Assembly: GCA_944470555.2 (NCBI GenBank)
Contig: OX104134.1
Coordinates: 108,866,701-108,930,700, forward strand
From: Heterobilharzia americana
Taxonomy: Eukaryota; Platyhelminthes; Trematoda; Strigeidida; Schistosomatidae
Reading direction: 5' to 3'
DNA: 64,000 nucleotides
The stretch's first letter is position 1. Every line of letters begins with the position of its first letter. The notes under the pieces were generated by a model. It saw only the letters and a list, made by a program, of their open reading frames with translations. It made no database searches and was not told the origin of the DNA. Made by a program: the position numbers and the translations under genes. Below, piece after piece: positions 11,690 to 23,157 of this stretch.

Positions 11690-11880
11690 ATCCAATGCCA
11701 CCTAATGGCTGGATGGAAAAGTGCTCGCCGAGAGGCCCGAAGGTTCGAGGTTCGACAACTAGTGGGATCGTGGGTGTGCACTGCTCATGGTTAACATACT
11801 CGGATCAACGTTTTGTGCTATTCTTCAGGGTTTTCAGCGGTTCTCTAGCTGATATAAATCCATGATGAATACTACTTTGA
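11690..11880 (+). mobile_element. SINE-like repeat, second copy, opposite orientation
   Basis: Plus strand: tRNA-head-like TGGCTGGATGG and GGTTCGAGGTTCGAC, then GTGTGCACTGCTCATGG, CTATTCTTCAGG and TTTTCAGCGGTTCTCTAGCTG. The order matches the minus-strand repeat at 11.47-11.64 kb. The hammerhead boxes are decayed (CAACG where GAAAC is expected). Confidence 0.58.
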
Positions 11881-11884
11881 AAGC

Positions 11885-13185
11885 GATCGATCCCCACAAA
11901 CCAGCAAACTGAACATAACGACTGTTTACATAACAAAATATTTAAAGGAGCTCAGCAATAGTTTAGACTTTTAATTTGCAGTTTAGGTTTGAGAAAAAGG
12001 TATCCAATCGAATGAACATAGTTGGCAGAACACCTCCACTAAATTGTATTGGCTTATTTCTTGTTAGCAATTCTTCAGAATCGGCCATTGAATGAAAAAT
12101 TTATTTATTCTGATTCAGATATGCTTAGAACTCTGGTATTGTTTGTTAAATGGCTCAGTATCATCCTAGATGTATCGTAATGAGTTTTTCACAAGGAAGT
12201 AATACGTACTACATGGAAACAAAATGAGTTAAGTACTGACGTTTTTGCATAGTGAGAAAGCCACAGGCCAGGACGTCAACCAGTCAAACTAGCCACACGG
12301 TCACGCATAAAAAACAGCCAGTCAGGCTGGATCCAAGCTAATAGCAGGTTATAAATAACCATGCACAGTCACTTACTTCACTTCTTTGTGAGGTACTGAT
12401 GATGATGTCTCGCATGATACATCCTCTTAATCACATTTAACTGCGTTATAATCGGCCAATTATTCAGTACATGACAATCTGTTCAACAAAAGCTGCCTGC
12501 TTTCAAACTGAGTTACTGAACATGAGTGGATAAATGTGTTTATATATCTGTTATCTTCTGACAGAACTAAAGTCTGCATAAATACCACTCAATCTGGCAA
12601 AAGCGTTCTAACTCATTATGCTGAGCCACACCTATTGTGTCAAGGTTTATGACACTATCTGGTTACTAAGATCGAAACAGATGGAGTAGAATCGGAACCC
12701 GCGAGTATTAATAATGTATATATTTCTACTGGTAATTTTAGGAGCCCAGTAGAAAAACGAAGAAGTATTTAGCCAAACCAATAATAGTCACATTACTAAA
12801 AGTTTTATAATTAGAAATTCATTGATAGATTTGACATCATAGCAAAATATCACTGACTCCGACACAGAACAGTGATTATTTAAATCTCTCAAGCTTTAAC
12901 TAAGAAGCTGATCACTCAACATGATCAAAAGAAAAAACAAAAAGATGGTTACAGCGATGAAAAATATTTCTTTTCCACAAAGACTTTCACTAAGTTGTAA
13001 ATTCGTTAATACACAAATAATAAAGTTAGAATTATTTCTAGTCAGGAGTCAAATATTTTGAACAACGAAAGAAATTACTTACTACAAATGATGATAAAGA
13101 GTAGGAAAATAAACAAAGGATTAAGGGAACATAGTTACACAATACGGGATTTATCTATAACATTCAAGGGTTTATGATGGGCATG
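11885..13185. other. AT-rich stretch, nothing recognised
   Basis: No supported feature. Confidence 0.45.
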
Positions 13186-13189
13186 GGAA

Positions 13190-14040
13190 AGACGAAGGTT
13201 GGAAGCATCCCTTTTGGGTACACTGAGCCAGTCCGAACTTCCAGATGACTAGTGTTTCATCTATGCTCAAATGCCTTGATTTCATTCCCTTGAGTGAATC
13301 GGTCTAACACTGTAACGGAATTCGAAAAAGTTCTCAAACGGAATAGAGTGACCTGAATTCGTAAGCTGCTCTGCTATTGGGTTGAAGATACATTTGGGTT
13401 TTCCCTTTGCCAGTCAGCCTGTGTAGTGTTCTTGAGCATGGCTCACAAGCGAGCACATGGTACGGTCGAAGCACTCATCTCCACAAGAGTGTGTAATCCG
13501 GTATACATACAGTTATTTTCATCAATTTATGGGGTTGCCTTTCATGCATCGATCGATACGCTTCTTCCATGAAAAGATGATTAGAAGTTTCACAGCTAAA
13601 TCCTTTCTATTTATGGATGTTGATAGTCATTTTTTAAAGACGCCTGCAGCAGTGTCATCTGTGAATTCAAGATTCAGCGTAAGAATCTTTTTCGACATCA
13701 AATGCGTTCGCTCAGCTTTGTTTCTTGCTTGAAGTTATCTACAAATCTAGACAGGAATCCATTCTCTACTAGATTTCTTCGAAGATTTCACAGCTCTCCG
13801 ACAACAGTGTTCTCGGTACTTATATTCCTCATCCTCGAGGAAAGTAAATTGATAAGATTTCTCTTCCTACTTAAATAGACCCAAGTTTCAAATTATTAAA
13901 CTGTCCCTTCTACATATGCTTTCTGTAAGCAGGTTGACGGAGCAGAATATCATCTTTACTTTGGAGTTGAACATCAAGAAAATAAAACACTGAGTTTGAT
14001 TCTGATTCCCCTGATAGGAGCGCCTAGACCAATTCATCAA
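13190..14040 (-). pseudogene. Penelope-like element: RT end plus GIY-YIG endonuclease remains
   Basis: Minus strand, upstream to downstream: FLDVQLQSKDDILLRQPAYRK (13.9 kb), which corresponds to the 'FLDV ... YRKP' region just after the catalytic box of Penelope-like RTs. After many stops, a GIY-YIG-type C-terminal stretch AEQLTNSGHSIPFENFFEF lies near 13.36 kb and ends at VRPIHSRE followed by a stop. In complete elements these two parts belong to one protein that nicks DNA and copies RNA. Here frames are broken throughout. Confidence 0.6.
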
Positions 14041-14243
14041 AGGTAAGCTGACTAAAATTATAAAAATAATTGTAGGTATGCAAGATTACACGCCACCGAC
14101 GGAAAAAATTTGACAGCATCAGTCAAGCAGAAAGGTACATAGGTGAGTAACACTTCCCGAATCTCAACGGAACGAACAGATAACAGCTATCAACTACTAC
14201 AAATCTACTCACCCAACCATATATTTCTGGTGAGAATGAACAT

Positions 14244-16577
14244 TATATATTATTTGTCCCTTGGGCTCCTAATGGAACGTAGGGCTTCAGTAGTACGTCT
14301 CCAATGTGCTCTGTTCTCTGAAAGCTATTGAACCTGGCTCCATGACAGCCCACAAGCTATCATTTCTTCCTCACATGATCTCCTCCATGTCACCTTCAGC
14401 TGGGACGCCCAACTCGTCGCTTCCCATCTGGATGCCACTCGATGACCTGGACTGGCGCGTGATGTTCCCAGTCGGCCTTCTCAGTGTGAGACCGATCCAT
14501 CTCCACTTCCTTCTGCATATTTGTTCAGCGATAGGTTCTTGGTTGGTTCGTTGCCAGAGTTCCTTGTTGCTTATTATTTCTGGCCATCTAATCTTCAGTA
14601 ACGAGCGTAGGCAGTTGTTGCTTGGGGTGGACAGCAGCATGATTCCGCACCAGTTCTTGCAAACACTTAGTCCGCCCTTCTTCGGGAGTTTGACAAGGTA
14701 ACCCTTCATCCAATCGCCAGGTACCTTTACTTCCTTCCACACCTTCTGCAATAGTGATGTGAGCATGTTCGCTGTTGTCTCTGCGTCTGTTCTCAGTGCT
14801 TCTGGCAGGATTCCATCTGGTCCTGCTGCTTTCCAGGATTTCAGCAACTTCATAGCGTTTAGGACTTCGACTTTCGTTGGAGGATTTATGTTCACTTGTA
14901 GTTCTGTGGCTGCAGGTGGTATTTGTGGACGGAGTGCAGGTGATGGTCGATTCATAAGCTCTTTGAAGTAGTCGGCCCATCGTTTCCTTTGTTTCTCCTC
15001 TTTGGTCTTAACTAAGTTTCCTTCACTATCTTTTTTGCTTTAATCTGTGTTCATCTCTTCCCTCTCAGATAGTAACCTGGTTATTTCATATAATGTTGTC
15101 AAGTCTCTCCTACCTGCAAGCAGTCTGTTCTGCTTCACTTAACAATGTGTCGTAGAAGTGTCTTTTGTCTTTCCGAACACTCTTCTTCACTTCTTTGTCC
15201 AGTGCAGTGTTTTATAGGTTGCACTCAGTTCCTCTTTACGTTGTGCATCTTTGCACTGGTTCATCTTCTGCTCCACCATCTTCCTCTCTCTGCTCCATCA
15301 GCTTCCATCTGTCCGTCGAAATCCATTCCTTGTCATGTTTCCTCTTCCTTCCTAGTACAGTTATGCAGATTTCCTTCCACATCTCTTTCAAGGAGTTCCA
15401 GTGTTCTTCTACACATGTTTCTTCAGGGATGTTCCTCGATATCTCCCATTTTGTCTTGATGGCTGACGTGAAGATGTCCTTTGCAGTTTCGTCCTTCAGT
15501 TTAGGAGTGTTGTACTTGAACTGTGGTCTATCACCAGCTTCCTTGAGGGCTTTCAACTTGATTTAAAAGGTTCCTTGCACTAGATAGTGGTCTGAACCTA
15601 CATCTGCTCCCCCTCTTGACTTTGTGTCAAGTAGGCTGCGTCTCCACTTTCTTCACATTGAGATGAAGTCTATCTGATTTTAGTGCGTCCTAATGTCTGG
15701 TGAAATCCATATCGCTTTGTGGATACCCTTGTGCTTGAACACACTGCCTCCAATCACCAAATCGTTGAGTGCACAGAGTTCTTCAAACAATTCTCCATTC
15801 TCGTTCATTTCACTGAGCGCTTCTCGACCCATGGTTAGTTCTCTTCCAGTGTTGTCCCCTCCCACTTTGGCATTCATGTTGCCCATTAGAATTTTGATAC
15901 TGCCAACTAAGGTCTTGTCCAGTGTTGATTGCAGTTGTCTGTAGAATTCCTCCTTCTTCTCTTCACCTACATTATTTGTAGGTGCGTAGCATTGTAATGA
16001 TTGTGACCTTCCTTCCTTTTGAGCTGAACCTTGCTGTCGTGATCCTGGAGGGGATTGATTCCCACTACATGAGAACCCTCGATGCTCTTGGGGACATTAT
16101 GATAGACACTCGAAAACTCAATGTGCTTGTGGTTGTCGTCTAAGTGACAATATAGGAGTAGATTATTGACTCCTCTCTAGTTGACAGTGTGGAGAGGCCA
16201 CTTCCATTCCATCTACTTTCACAAATTCCTAACACTTCAATGCGATACCTCCTCATCTCTTTTGCAGTCTGGGCTGCCTTCCTAGGTTCAAACATGGTGC
16301 AGAAATTTCATGTCCCCACGTTTACTTTCACTTTTATCGAGAGAAGACACGTCGGCAGACTGGCTTCCCGAAGGCTTTCAGCAACCGGAGTCATTTCGAC
16401 TCTCCGATCCCAGTGAGGAATAAGTTAGTTTTCATTTATATTTTTTTTTGCTTTAAAGTTTCTTCAGCAGTTGGATTTGTTTTACGGGGTAAGGTTGCTA
16501 GCCTTACGCCCAACCTTCCCCCTTTTGCCAGGCTTAGGACCGGCTAGTAATCAGTGAACTAGTTAACCAGGTGAGGT
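14244..16577 (-). mobile_element. RTE-A copy 2, RT core deleted
   Basis: Both family ends are present: the 3' end at ~14250 (cccttgggctcctaatggaac) and the 5' end at ~16570 (gttaaccaggtgagg). A short direct repeat tgaacat (14237-14243 and 16578-16584) may be the target-site duplication. About 0.9 kb of the RT catalytic region is missing compared with the 41-kb copy; the joint is at ~14614-14620, where gcagttgttg is followed directly by cttggggtgg. Moderate divergence from the 41-kb copy indicates intermediate age. Confidence 0.85.
14371..16416 (-). pseudogene. RTE-A polyprotein remains lacking RT catalytic box
   Basis: The frame 14955-14371 begins in the RT N-terminal part (KAAGPDGILPEALR), reaches IMLLSTPS and jumps directly to NNCLRSLLKIRW, the post-RT region. 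The segments that would hold the FDFEKAFD-type and FADD catalytic motifs are absent. Upstream pieces are the linker (15556-15236) and part of the endonuclease (15886-15680, MGNMNAKVGGDNTGRE), separated by stops. It cannot reverse transcribe. Whether it was moved by proteins of other copies, or deleted after insertion, cannot be told from one copy. Confidence 0.82.
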
Positions 16578-16903
16578 TGAACATGAAATATAGAGTCACA
16601 TTGTCTCACATGGCATTCCCAAAATCAAATCAACGACGTATACAATTAGACCAAAAAGCTATCAGTCATCGCGGATTTCTCTGAAGCACGTGGCACGAAA
16701 GATGTGACTCCTAAATCCCACAATGAACGTTTTGTGAAATCTCAGGGCAGTGACAACAGTTTGGTTGAACGTCGATCAACAAACTACTAGGAATCCAGAC
16801 AGCATGGAAAACGTCAAAGACCTATCGTTTATCCAGAATAAACAAGTAAAAGAAAACATTCAAGATGAAAGAAAAAATGTGTTCGTCAGGAACAACACGG
16901 AAT

Positions 16904-17750
16904 GACAAGGAATTAATGCACAACACTCCAAGTTGCCACACCTCATATCAGCACATCAAACTAGAGAGCACTAAGATGAACGATAAAGAAACGAAAACAA
17001 TCAGTCAAAAGAAGGAGAAACTGGTAAAACGTAAGGAAGAAGGAAGAAGAAAATGCTGCATTCAAAATAACAATAGACCCACATACGCCATTGGGCTTGA
17101 TTCTGAGCTGCGTCACCTAGAGTCTCCAACCACAGGTTTCTGTCGTCATGCGGACTCCAAACGAGAGGTCTACACTCCCATACATGGCTCACGTCAGCGG
17201 GTAGAGACTTCATGGACTGATGCCATCTTTTAGTCTGGTCACATCAACCTACTTCACCTAACATTTTGCAATGAGGCAAGCGGTGATTCAACATGCGCTG
17301 AACATCCCAAATGTCTGGGTCGATGAAGGTTTACAACATCATCAACCGACTTTCCTCCTCACCCAAAACTTGACATCTGACTTCTACGTTACTCACCTGG
17401 TGACAGCACGACACGCGGCCTATGTTACGAAGGCAACGGTAGTCGAACACCTGAAGCATTCTCGTGTACTCTAGCTTAATGACCATTTTTCAAAGCCATA
17501 GAGGAGAAGAGAATGAACTGCTCCGCAGTGCACCTGACCCCTAATAGACACTAGACTGGATATCACGGTGGAGCCACAAATGGTGTACTTTGGCGAAAGC
17601 GAGGCGTTTGTTCTATGTATGCAGAGATTTCGTCGTTCGCTGACCTATCAGGGTTGACCCGAACTGCAAGGTAAGTGAAGTGGTCAACGCGCTCAACCAT
17701 TTCACTCCCTATTGTTAGATGGCGTACCACTGAAGACCAGTCTTGGAGCA
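16904..17750. repeat. Left arm of a large inverted repeat
   Basis: This ~847-bp segment is repeated in reverse at 19129-19975. Over the parts compared (for example 17001-17213 against 19878-19666, and 17271-17474 against 19608-19405, whose translations are identical) I saw only a one-base length difference (agcttaatg against agctttaatg). Similarity breaks off at ~17750 and ~16903. Confidence 0.9.
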
Positions 17751-18920
17751 ACGAACTGTATTTGAGTGGCGGAAAGCGCATCCACACATTCTCCAAGTGC
17801 CACTCAAATGTGCAGCAGACTCTGGATCCTATCGGTGTCTTCGCCCGACAGGAAAATGGCATCTGCATACTCTAGAGCTACTAGGGTGTCTCATGTGATA
17901 AGATCAATCTCTGTGAAGTCAGACAACGAGAGCGAGACCCGCATAAATACGTCTATGACAAAGTTGAAAAGGAATGGGGAGAGTGGACAGCCTTGATGGA
18001 TACCACTCGACACACACAACTCACCTGATAACTCACCATAGTCTGTAACACGTCTACAAGTGTTGGAGTGGAGAAAATTCAACGTTTAATGTGGATGGAG
18101 CCTAGAATGTTAAAAACTATGTCTCTCAGGTTGATTCTCCTGTGGTCACCACAGGAAACCTCCTTATCTTTCTTGAAGATTGGGACAATCAGTGACTGAG
18201 ACCAGTCATTATGATCATATCTGACTCCGGTACACTAGTTAACAGTCCAGTTAGTTTGATCAGTAGTTAGCTACCACCATCCTTCAATACCTCTAGTACT
18301 ACTCCATCTGGCTCAGTTGGCCTTCCCAACTTCAGATTACCCACAGCTTTCTCGACGTCTGTAAGTGATCTCGATTTTGCATCCAGCATGTAACTGGATG
18401 GTGAGCAACAGAATAATAGCTAAATACCAGTTGGACCGTCCTATGAAGTCTTCATTCCAGTTGTCTCCACTATGAGTGAATCAAAAACCTATTCTTTTTC
18501 TCTATAGTTTCACTGACCATTGATCTTTACACCTCAGTTTCCTCAATAAGTCTAAGTAACTATGAACTGTTACCCATCCACTCTGCCTTTTCCATCTCCT
18601 CAGACTTCGATGCCCACCACTGTATGAGGTCATTGTGAAGACCATTTGTCAGTCTTCATTTCAGTTGCTTCTGCTCTTCATTGTTTGTAGCCCGTAGGAA
18701 TATGTTGGCATACATCCGTTAATTCAGTTGCTGAGATCCACTGGTCATTTTTAAACACTGTCTGAGAGGTGGCTACGGCTTTCATCGCTGTTTTTGCAGT
18801 AGACTGTAGATGGAGCCAGACTTCTAGTGGATGTGTGGTGTTTTTCTGTTCCAATAACTGTCTAGTCAGTTTCCCACTTAAAATAGCCTTAGTACTCTCA
18901 TTGGCAAGCAGTAATTGCAA
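17563..18920 (-). pseudogene. RTE-B reverse transcriptase, inactive (YADA box)
   Basis: The minus-strand frame 18082-17891 contains SGIHQGCPLSPFLFNFVIDV, a canonical RT block. An in-frame TGA follows, then LEYADAIFLSGED near 17865, where the family reads YADD: the second catalytic Asp is replaced by Ala (GCC). A shifted frame continues with RVDHFTYLAVRVNPDRS (~17690). The upstream frame 18920-18678 is linker. Loss of the catalytic Asp, stops and frameshifts make it non-functional. Confidence 0.75.
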
Positions 18921-19128
18921 TGCTCTTGCTGCTATAGTTTATTACGTCCAATTAGGTGCAGATATATACGTGCTCCATCCAATGCGCGATCGCTTTCCGA
19001 ATACGTGCTCCAGGAGGACGGCAATCCTCCACCGCCCCTGTCCAAGGATGACTGATGTCAATATGGTCTACTTGTTGCCACTGCCGTGTTGATTTCGGTG
19101 GACACACACCTATGCATTTATGTCGGCT

Positions 19129-19975
19129 GCTCCAGGACTAGTCTTCAGTGGTACGCCATCTAACAATAGGGAGTGAAATGGTTGAGCGCGTTGACCACTT
19201 CACTTACCTTGCAGTTCGGGTCAACCCTGATAGGTCAGCGAACGACGAAATCTCTGCATACATAGAACAAACGCCTCGCTTTCGCCAAAGTACACCATTT
19301 GTGGCTCCACCGTGATATCCAGTCTAGTGTCTATTAGGGGTCAGGTGCACTGCGGAGCAGTTCATTCTCTTCTCCTCTATGGCTTTGAAAAATGGTCATT
19401 AAAGCTAGAGTACACGAGAATGCTTCAGGTGTTCGACTACCGTTGCCTTCGTAACATAGGCCGCGTGTCGTGCTGTCACCAGGTGAGTAACGTAGAAGTC
19501 AGATGTCAAGTTTTGGGTGAGGAGGAAAGTCGGTTGATGATGTTGTAAACCTTCATCGACCCAGACATTTGGGATGTTCAGCGCATGTTGAATCACCGCT
19601 TGCCTCATTGCAAAATGTTAGGTGAAGTAGGTTGATGTGACCAGACTAAAAGATGGCATCAGTCCATGAAGTCTCTACCCGCTGACGTGAGCCATGTATG
19701 GGAGTGTAGACCTCTCGTTTGGAGTCCGCATGACGACAGAAACCTGTGGTTGGAGACTCTAGGTGACGCAGCTCAGAATCAAGCCCAATGGCGTATGTGG
19801 GTCTATTGTTATTTTGAATGCAGCATTTTCTTCTTCCTTCTTCCTTACGTTTTACCAGTTTCTCCTTCTTTTGACTGATTGTTTTCGTTTCTTTATCGTT
19901 CATCTTAGTGCTCTCTAGTTTGATGTGCTGATATGAGGTGTGGCAACTTGGAGTGTTGTGCATTAGTGCCTTGTC
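19129..19975. repeat. Right arm of the large inverted repeat
   Basis: Reverse-complement twin of 16904-17750. Read on the plus strand it is the C-terminal part of an RTE-B element (LLYGFEKWSLKLEYTRMLQV at ~19370, then the DRNLWLETLGDAAQ stretch at ~19730), so the two element ends face outwards. Confidence 0.9.
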
Positions 19976-19979
19976 GTCT

Positions 19980-20430
19980 TCGATGCTGATTAAGTTCATA
20001 GATATGTTTAGAACGAGATGAGTTTATGGATCAATTCACTACTTTCATCATAATCACGCTGGTCAAGCTTCTATTAGTCGATTGAACAGTAGCTTGGGAA
20101 CATGCAATCTATAGGTGCTGTCAAATCTTGAGATACTAGAATTGTGAGTCATAAAGATGCTACATACTTATCAGATAAGGGTGGTCAAATTCCTGCAATT
20201 AGGTTCTGTGTATGCTAGATGAACATGAAATACAACGATGGACTGAAACTCTAGGTTTTGCTAGTGAGTCTTATTCTATGTAGCATGACGTATATACTTT
20301 GAGTGTTCTAATGTATCGTTTGTAAACCGATGGCTGGAGACTAAACATGCTTTTTCATTAACTCATTTCGTTAACATGGGTTTCTGAATAAGGAGTTGAA
20401 GACAATGTAGAATAATTAGTGGGGGAAGAC
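19980..20430. other. Nothing recognised
   Basis: No supported feature between the inverted repeat and the next repeat. Confidence 0.4.
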
Positions 20431-20489
20431 GAAAGAGTTTCGAAAGATGGAGATTAAAATGGCCGGTGGTGGCCATAAGAGACAAGTGC

Positions 20490-20620
20490 TGCCTCAGGTG
20501 TGAGGGTGAGTGACGCTTTCCATCTATCCAAATCATGGAAGTTTGCCGCCTTTGGAGGTATCTGCAAAAGAAAATACTATCTTTTCCATATGACTGTAGA
20601 GAATAAATGTCTGTCTCACA
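20490..20620 (-). repeat. Fragment of the RTE-B 5' region
   Basis: The plus-strand text gtgagggtgagtgacgcttt and atcatggaag aligns by eye with 54355-54400 (gtgagggcggctgacacttc, accgtgaaag) and with 25085-25120 (cccacatcatggaag). At 54.3 kb this stretch lies just upstream of an RTE-B endonuclease, so it is probably element 5' sequence. Weak similarity, short. Confidence 0.4.
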
Positions 20621-20649
20621 CAGGACCTTAGATAAGAAGTGATCTAGTC

Positions 20650-21505
20650 AGCATAGGCCGATGTGGTCATATCAATAGGTTAACCCTACTTTAATGTCAA
20701 GTTAGTTTTCAGCTGAGTCAGTAAATAGGAATACGATAACGAAAACAAGAATTAAGCAGAAGCAAATTTCAAATAAACGTGCTTATGGTTGGTGGATTGT
20801 TGAAGAGTCCCGAGGTAGGATGAAATAAAAGTCCAATGCTGTCCATAGTTTAAACAGTTCTTAATCTGATTGCAGCCAGTGATGAGAAACTACTTTAAAA
20901 TATGCCAATGATCGGACTTAACTGAAAGGAAACCTTTATGTGAAAATATCATCTCAACCATAGTATTTATATCCAAAAACTACCAATTAATTGAAACGCA
21001 CGTCATATAATCAAACTGTGAACAATGAAAAACATAATAACTGTTAAGAGTACATAATGGTTTATTGATTAGTCTTGAAAACAAACAATGAAAATTTGCA
21101 TTTTATACAATGAAAAAGTCTTCTGCTTAAGCACAACAACAATTCAAGACCATATATAAAGGTTTGCATTGAGCATAGTTCGGTTTTTTAAACCATATTG
21201 AGCATCATTTTTCTGCTAGTAAAAAATATAAGTTAAATAACTGAAACAGAATACTGTGAGGACCAATTCAGATTCACACTAAACACACCATTGACTCAGT
21301 CAGAGATGATATATGCATATTCAACTGCTCATTGTACAAACCATCGAAAAAGCCAACTAGGAATTAAAACCAATGAAAATGTATCCAGCTCACATTAGAT
21401 GTCAGGAAAGAATATCACGCGGTCAATTGAACAGGTGGGGAAGCAGTGAAACATGAATGCAATGTGGACTAACCATCTGACTTCATACTACAAGCTTTGT
21501 TAAGA
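20650..21505. other. AT-rich stretch, nothing recognised
   Basis: No supported feature. Confidence 0.45.
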
Positions 21506-21509
21506 CTGT

Positions 21510-21835
21510 TTAGTTCCCTTTACAATGCTAAAGCGTCCATTTCTTGTAGTAAACAAAAGCGTATATTAAGAATCGCCAATTGGTATACAACGCATTGTAG
21601 GTTACCATTCGAGGAATAACAAACATACGTCACAACATTTGACTGCTTGAGCCAGCCAAGACAGACAAAATCAACGTAGAACCTTGTGCACAAATGCATT
21701 GGTTCAAGTTGCCACACTTTACAGTTGTATACAGGGGACAGGTGAATAGAAGAGGACTGATACCTAAAAGGATAAAGTCGTGTGAGAGAATAAATGATCT
21801 GAGGATAGAGGTTCGTTTGCATATTCAAGCTTCAG
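21510..21835 (-). repeat. Unclassified dispersed repeat R, copy 1
   Basis: The minus strand reads tttattctctcacacgac, ggtatcagtcctcttctattc, caactgtaaagtgtggcaac and ttgattttgtctgtcttggc in the same order as the plus strand at 23.16-23.28 kb. A 102-codon open frame on the minus strand shares residues with it but shows no domain. Confidence 0.6.
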
Positions 21836-21839
21836 AAGA

Positions 21840-22415
21840 TTTCACGGAGTGAATACAACTGCTGCAATGTGACCGATTTTCAGCCATGTCACTAAGATTC
21901 AGTCCTCAACCACCGATTGTTATTGTCTACATCGACAGAGTAGAATACTGGTGTGAGGTCAGTAAATGAGGTAGCTTGTCGGCTGCCAGTAGGTATGTCG
22001 AAGTTCCAAAACTTGTAGAAAAACTGGCGATTTGACTGACGTATTCTCATTCACGTTTAAACCTGTCTGACTTTCTCGAAACCCACCTTTGCCTCTGATA
22101 ACTATGCAATCAAGGATACTGTATGTGACGTTGTTCAAAGAGGTTCATCTATGAATGTCACAAGAGTTCTCTTCTTTCCCATAAACTGGGATGACCAGCG
22201 AGGCAAACCAGTTTGTCAGGCTTACTTCTGATTCCCATTCGCTACCTAGTGCCTCCGTTACTGTGATCAGTATTTTACTGCCTCAGTTCATAAAGCCTGT
22301 GACTGGTAGCTTGAATCATGTAGGGAGGTGAAGATTTTCTGGCTGGGATCCCCGATACGACATGAATCAGTGGTTAGAGACTTAGTGAAATGGCTGAATA
22401 TTGGTGGGAAAGTCA
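21840..22415. other. Nothing firmly recognised
   Basis: No open frame or repeat that I can support. Scattered words resemble RTE-B linker sequence but are too weak to call. Confidence 0.3.
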
Positions 22416-22419
22416 CAGA

Positions 22420-22880
22420 CGTATTCACTCTTTGACATCTTAGAAAGGTTAAGTCTTTTCACTACCCTTCCTTTTCAAATTCCTTGTCGTTTCATGCACC
22501 TTTGCGTACCTTGGTATCATTCTTTTTCAATCTACTTGTTGTTTTCACGCTACTGTGAAGTGTGGCAACAAGTGATTATCGGAACAAAATCGCAACAGAC
22601 GGTCATCGCTGTCAGTTTGTTGGCATGGGATTCCCTAGACGCCTCTCTAAAATGGCTTAGCTCAGCTTTTTCTTACTTAGGCGTTGCAGTCGCCTGCTAT
22701 TATGACTACATCTGAAAGCTTGGCTTACTGTAACAAAACTAGGAGCTTTGATAGAATTCATTCTGTTCACCATCCGGACTGCTGCTGGTACGCGTGTAGA
22801 CAGAGGTTACCAATAGGCATAGGTTAGTCATCTCACAATTTCTCCAAGTTCTCACAGATCAATTCAGTCGAGCAGCACAC
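22420..22880 (+). repeat. Unclassified dispersed repeat R, copy 2
   Basis: It shares an ordered series of blocks with 23160-23710: ttggtatcattc...tactgtgaagtgtggcaac, then aaaatcgcaacagacg, gttggcatgggattcc, gctttgatagaattcat and ctccaagttctcacagatcaa. The two plus-strand copies flank a reverse-transcriptase fragment at 22.89-23.15 kb. Confidence 0.68.
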
Positions 22881-22889
22881 ACAGAGTCG

Positions 22890-23155
22890 TCGTGTGGATT
22901 GGCGACAACTAGTGGTGTCCGTCAGGGATGTCTACTGTCACCATTCCTATTCGGTTTCGGCATAGACGGACCAGTGGGTATAACCTTAGGTAAGTCTGAC
23001 TTCACAGGGGCTGACCTACTCCCTGGAAGTCATCTGATTGACTTGGAGTATTCAGAGGATATTGTCTTGTTGGGTGAAGACACTAACAAAATTCACGGCC
23101 ATGTGGACGCTTTGAGCAAAAATCTGAGTATGTGTGACACTAATCTTTATCTTCA
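22890..23155 (+). pseudogene. RTE-B reverse transcriptase fragment (YSED box)
   Basis: The plus-strand frame contains TTSGVRQGCLLSPFLFGFGI followed by LIDLEYSEDIVLLGED, the palm region of an RTE-type RT. The catalytic box reads YSED instead of YADD, so the first Asp is changed. The frame then runs without a stop into repeat R (YSLTQLWYHSFF...), giving an accidental 117-codon open frame. Nothing upstream or downstream of the palm is preserved. Confidence 0.75.
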
Positions 23156-23157
23156 AA

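Larger units (their letters stand above)
16904..19128 (-). mobile_element. RTE-B (SR2/SR3-like) element, 5'-truncated
   Basis: A minus-strand non-LTR element holds, in order, a linker region (18920-18678), RT (18082-17800) and a C-terminal region (17868-17001, with DRNLWLETLGDAAQNQAQWR). The family is the common schistosome RTE type with the C-terminal 'LETL.DmaQNrsqWRR' signature. The endonuclease is missing at the 5' side, where the right arm of the inverted repeat begins. Many stops are present. Confidence 0.8.
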
